DNA of 64,000 bases. Source: Martinezella dioscoreae (GTDB lineage: Bacteria; Pseudomonadota; Alphaproteobacteria; Rhizobiales; Rhizobiaceae). Shown here in pieces: positions 63,969-64,000 of the stretch (positions are counted from its first letter, which is position 1; each line of letters opens with the position of its first letter). Made by a program: the position numbers and the translations under genes. The stretch lies in assembly GCF_009176305.1 (NCBI RefSeq), contig NZ_BLAJ01000003.1, positions 124,001 through 188,000 of the forward strand. The letters are read 5' to 3'. The notes under the pieces are model-generated. The model had not been told where the DNA came from and searched no databases. It saw only the letters and a program-made list of their open reading frames with translations.

Positions 63969-64000
63969 ACGATCACTCCTTGCTATGCGAACGGTTCTCT

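Overview
The window is chromosomal DNA of an alphaproteobacterium of the family Rhizobiaceae, most likely genus Rhizobium (inference from gene order and families, not from a marker search). Pointers are the blocks DUF2232-rplI ... dnaB ... alr-radA-cvpA-purF-SDR-cysS and rpoZ-relA/spoT-DUF2062-acpS-lepB-rnc-era-recO, the smpB-dapA pair, two RopA-type porins, rhizobial intergenic mosaic (RIME-like) repeats, and candidate alphaproteobacterial CtrA and EcfG promoter signals. GC content is high except in a few intergenic stretches. No rRNA, tRNA, CRISPR array, prophage or biosynthetic cluster was seen.

Layout. 1-6.1 kb: end of a ribosomal-protein operon (DUF2232, rplI), an EmrRAB-like efflux operon on the minus strand, then dnaB. 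6.2-9.7 kb: accessory stretch with azlCD, a complete IS5/IS427-like insertion sequence, an AraC regulator and a GFA-family gene. 10-18.2 kb: alr, a LysE exporter, radA, cvpA, purF, an SDR and cysS. 18.2-21.3 kb: a perfect inverted repeat, a DUF559 endonuclease-like gene, three tandem GFA genes, pip and a second palindrome cluster. 21.3-29.9 kb: citramalate-synthase-like gene, rarD, a LOG-family gene, a modular LysM protein, an Atm1-type ABC exporter and a class A acid phosphatase. 30.1-39.8 kb: psd-pssA, a 46-residue small protein, an SRAP protein, YnfA, a Nudix hydrolase, small exported proteins, a tightly packed YgfZ-HD-tyrosine-phosphatase operon, and two EF-hand genes flanking sodC. 40-44.4 kb: a 920-residue DUF2339 membrane protein, an HD hydrolase and a MOSC protein. 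44.4-53.7 kb: minus-strand block recO, receiver, Crp/Fnr, era, rnc, lepB, acpS, DUF2062, DUF3563, relA/spoT, rpoZ. 54-59.7 kb: NYN protein, smpB, dapA, a lytic transglycosylase, an alpha/beta hydrolase. 59.8-64 kb: two tandem porins, an Atu4866-family protein and an SDR.

How the genes work together. Most are housekeeping: replication and repair (dnaB, radA, recO), translation and its rescue (rplI, cysS, era, rnc, smpB), envelope building (alr, dapA, psd, pssA, acpS, lepB, lytic transglycosylase, porins), purine synthesis (purF) and the stringent response (relA/spoT, rpoZ). Accessory functions sit between these blocks.

The observations most worth following are: two paralogous EF-hand genes with a shared C-terminal YGQYD motif and CtrA-like boxes at nearly the same distance upstream; a GGAAC-N16-CGTT motif in front of sodC; a DUF559 nuclease gene starting 2 bp after a perfect 49-bp inverted repeat; four GFA paralogues; and an insertion sequence that landed on the stop codon of the AraC gene and restored it by target duplication.
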